This document shows, in pieces, positions 5,327-6,197 of a stretch of 6,197 nt of DNA. A program made the translations under genes and the position numbers. Numbering within the stretch: position 1 is the first letter of the stretch; each line of letters opens with the position of its first letter. This DNA is from Nitrospirota bacterium (GTDB lineage: Bacteria; Nitrospirota; Thermodesulfovibrionia; Thermodesulfovibrionales; Magnetobacteriaceae): NCBI GenBank assembly GCA_015233265.1, contig JADFXZ010000003.1, positions 1-6,197 on the forward strand, given 5' to 3'. Below the pieces are notes generated by a model, which did not search any database, had not been told where the DNA came from, and saw nothing but the letters and a program-made list of their open reading frames with translations.

Positions 5327-6197
5327 TTGTTTGCATATATTGTAAAAAAGATTGCGCTTTTGGCGCTGGTTCTACTTGGCATAACGTTTATTACGTTTTC
5401 AATCGTCAAGTTCTTACCTGGAGACCCGGCCTCTGGGCTTATCGGGCAGCACGCAGACCCCGAAGACATCGAGCGAATCAACCGCGCCCTCGGCGTCGAT
5501 AAACCCTTCATCGTGCAGTTCCTCGGATATGTCTCGCTCCTTGCCCGCGGCGACCTGGGGCGGTCATACTATACCAACCGCGATGTGCTTAGTGAAATCA
5601 TGCGTAAACTTCCCAATACGATATACCTTGCCGCGGCGGCCATGACGATTGCCATCATTGGAGGCCTCGTCCTTGGCTTTGCCGCCGGGCTGACAAGGGG
5701 CAGTGCTGCAGACAGGCTGTGCTCTGCGCTGTCTCTGGCCGGCCTGAGTCTGCCCGTGTTTTGGACTGGTCTCGTGTTGATTATCATGTTTAGTTTAAAA
5801 CTCCGCATCCTGCCGCCGTCGGGCACTGGCGGGATAAGATTTATCATCCTGCCGGCCATAGCCCTGTCGCTTCCCGTCCTTGCAAGCATTGCCAGAATCA
5901 CCCGCTCCTCGGCGATTGAGACGCTCTCGATGCCCTTTATTCGAGTGCTTTACGCTAAGGGCTTACACAGATGGCGTATAAATTATATCCATCTTCTAAA
6001 GAGCATTTTAATCCCCCTGATAACTGTCATCGGCCTTGACTTTGCAAGTTTTCTAAACGGCGCTGTGCTGACAGAGACCGTCTTCGGGTGGGATGGGATT
6101 GGCAGATTCACAGTCGATGGGATTTTAAAGCGGGATTATCCGGTGATTTTAGGCTGTATCATTACGGGGACATTTATATTTGTAGTGGTCAACGCGC
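5327..6197 (+). CDS. DppB/OppB-type ABC transporter permease, 3'-truncated by window edge
   Basis: This is an inner-membrane permease of a dipeptide/oligopeptide/nickel-type ABC importer. The 290 residues present are nearly the whole of a family member of about 310-340. They begin MFAYIVKK with TM1 at about 8-28, followed by the family signature FLPGDP (29-34) and a periplasmic region with RALGVDKPFIVQFLGY and GDLGRSYYTN. TM helices follow near 98-122, 135-157 and 172-190. The cytoplasmic EAA-type loop that contacts the ATPase lies at about 188-215 (RITRSSAIETL, then KGL at 211-213), and the C-terminal signature VLTETVFGWDGIGR is at 247-260. TTG 5327 is chosen because it gives the usual family N-terminus; TGAGGT at 5311-5316 is a moderate, slightly distant Shine-Dalgarno, and no ATG or GTG exists upstream in frame before the stop at 5240-5242. 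A DppC partner, ATPases and binding protein are expected downstream or elsewhere. Substrate is undetermined, as Dpp, Opp, Nik and Gsi permeases look alike. Confidence 0.9.
   Translation, partial: MFAYIVKKIALLALVLLGITFITFSIVKFLPGDPASGLIGQHADPEDIERINRALGVDKPFIVQFLGYVSLLARGDLGRSYYTNRDVLSEIMRKLPNTIYLAAAAMTIAIIGGLVLGFAAGLTRGSAADRLCSALSLAGLSLPVFWTGLVLIIMFSLKLRILPPSGTGGIRFIILPAIALSLPVLASIARITRSSAIETLSMPFIRVLYAKGLHRWRINYIHLLKSILIPLITVIGLDFASFLNGAVLTETVFGWDGIGRFTVDGILKRDYPVILGCIITGTFIFVVVNA

Noticed and set aside
5277..5345. A 22-codon ATG ORF overlapping the permease start, possible leader peptide
   Set aside because: It has no ribosome site and no attenuator-like codon run or hairpin, and its length is what chance would give.
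1..6197. CRISPR array, tRNA, rRNA, complete insertion sequence or integrase
   Set aside because: No regularly spaced repeats, cloverleaf, rRNA-like segments, transposase or integrase reading frame was seen on either strand.

Overview
The window looks like bacterial chromosome from a Gram-negative organism. The evidence is an RND-type (inner-membrane, trans-envelope) metal pump, an exported c-type cytochrome and a dipeptide-type ABC importer permease. The taxon cannot be fixed from sequence alone. The combination of a small class II-like cytochrome, a GT39-type membrane glycosyltransferase and a glycine-tetrad Rpn-like tail would suit an environmental, possibly magnetotactic-type, Nitrospirota genome, but that is a guess. 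Four of the five genes whose start lies in the window can be placed using a Shine-Dalgarno sequence, and three of those four start with GTG or TTG rather than ATG.

Layout. (1) Bases 1-2186, plus strand: the C-terminal two thirds of a CusA-like heavy-metal RND efflux pump, cut by the left edge. The three periplasmic copper/silver-binding methionines are present with exactly the spacing of E. coli CusA, and the docking region carries an extra loop of roughly 15 residues. (2) Bases 2144-2449, minus strand: a small ORF resembling the C-terminal tail of Rpn-family (PD-(D/E)XK) nucleases. Its end overlaps the pump's 3' end tail to tail, and it is probably a gene remnant. (3) Bases 2539-5114, minus strand, transcribed right to left: a single-domain CheY-like receiver lacking the usual acidic pair, then a 536-residue polytopic GT39-like glycosyltransferase, then a class II-type cytochrome c with a C-terminal CxxCH. 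The 50- and 81-base gaps and common strand permit one transcript. (4) Bases 5115-5326: a divergent intergenic region with a plus-strand extended -10 promoter, a minus-strand TTGACA element, and a perfect 8-bp inverted repeat over the start region of the receiver transcript. (5) Bases 5327-6197, plus strand: the first 290 residues of a DppB/OppB-type ABC permease, cut by the right edge.

How the genes work together. The pump and the permease belong to separate transport systems whose partners (CusB/CusC-like; DppC/D/F and a binding protein) would lie outside the window. The receiver, glycosyltransferase and cytochrome have no established joint pathway. The receiver could be a regulatory or scaffolding partner for neighbouring genes, but nothing seen here proves it. 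I see no CRISPR array, tRNA, rRNA, complete insertion sequence, or convincing new multi-gene system. The points most worth checking are the degenerate receiver and its operator-like dyad, the Met-containing insertion in the pump, and the Rpn-like remnant.
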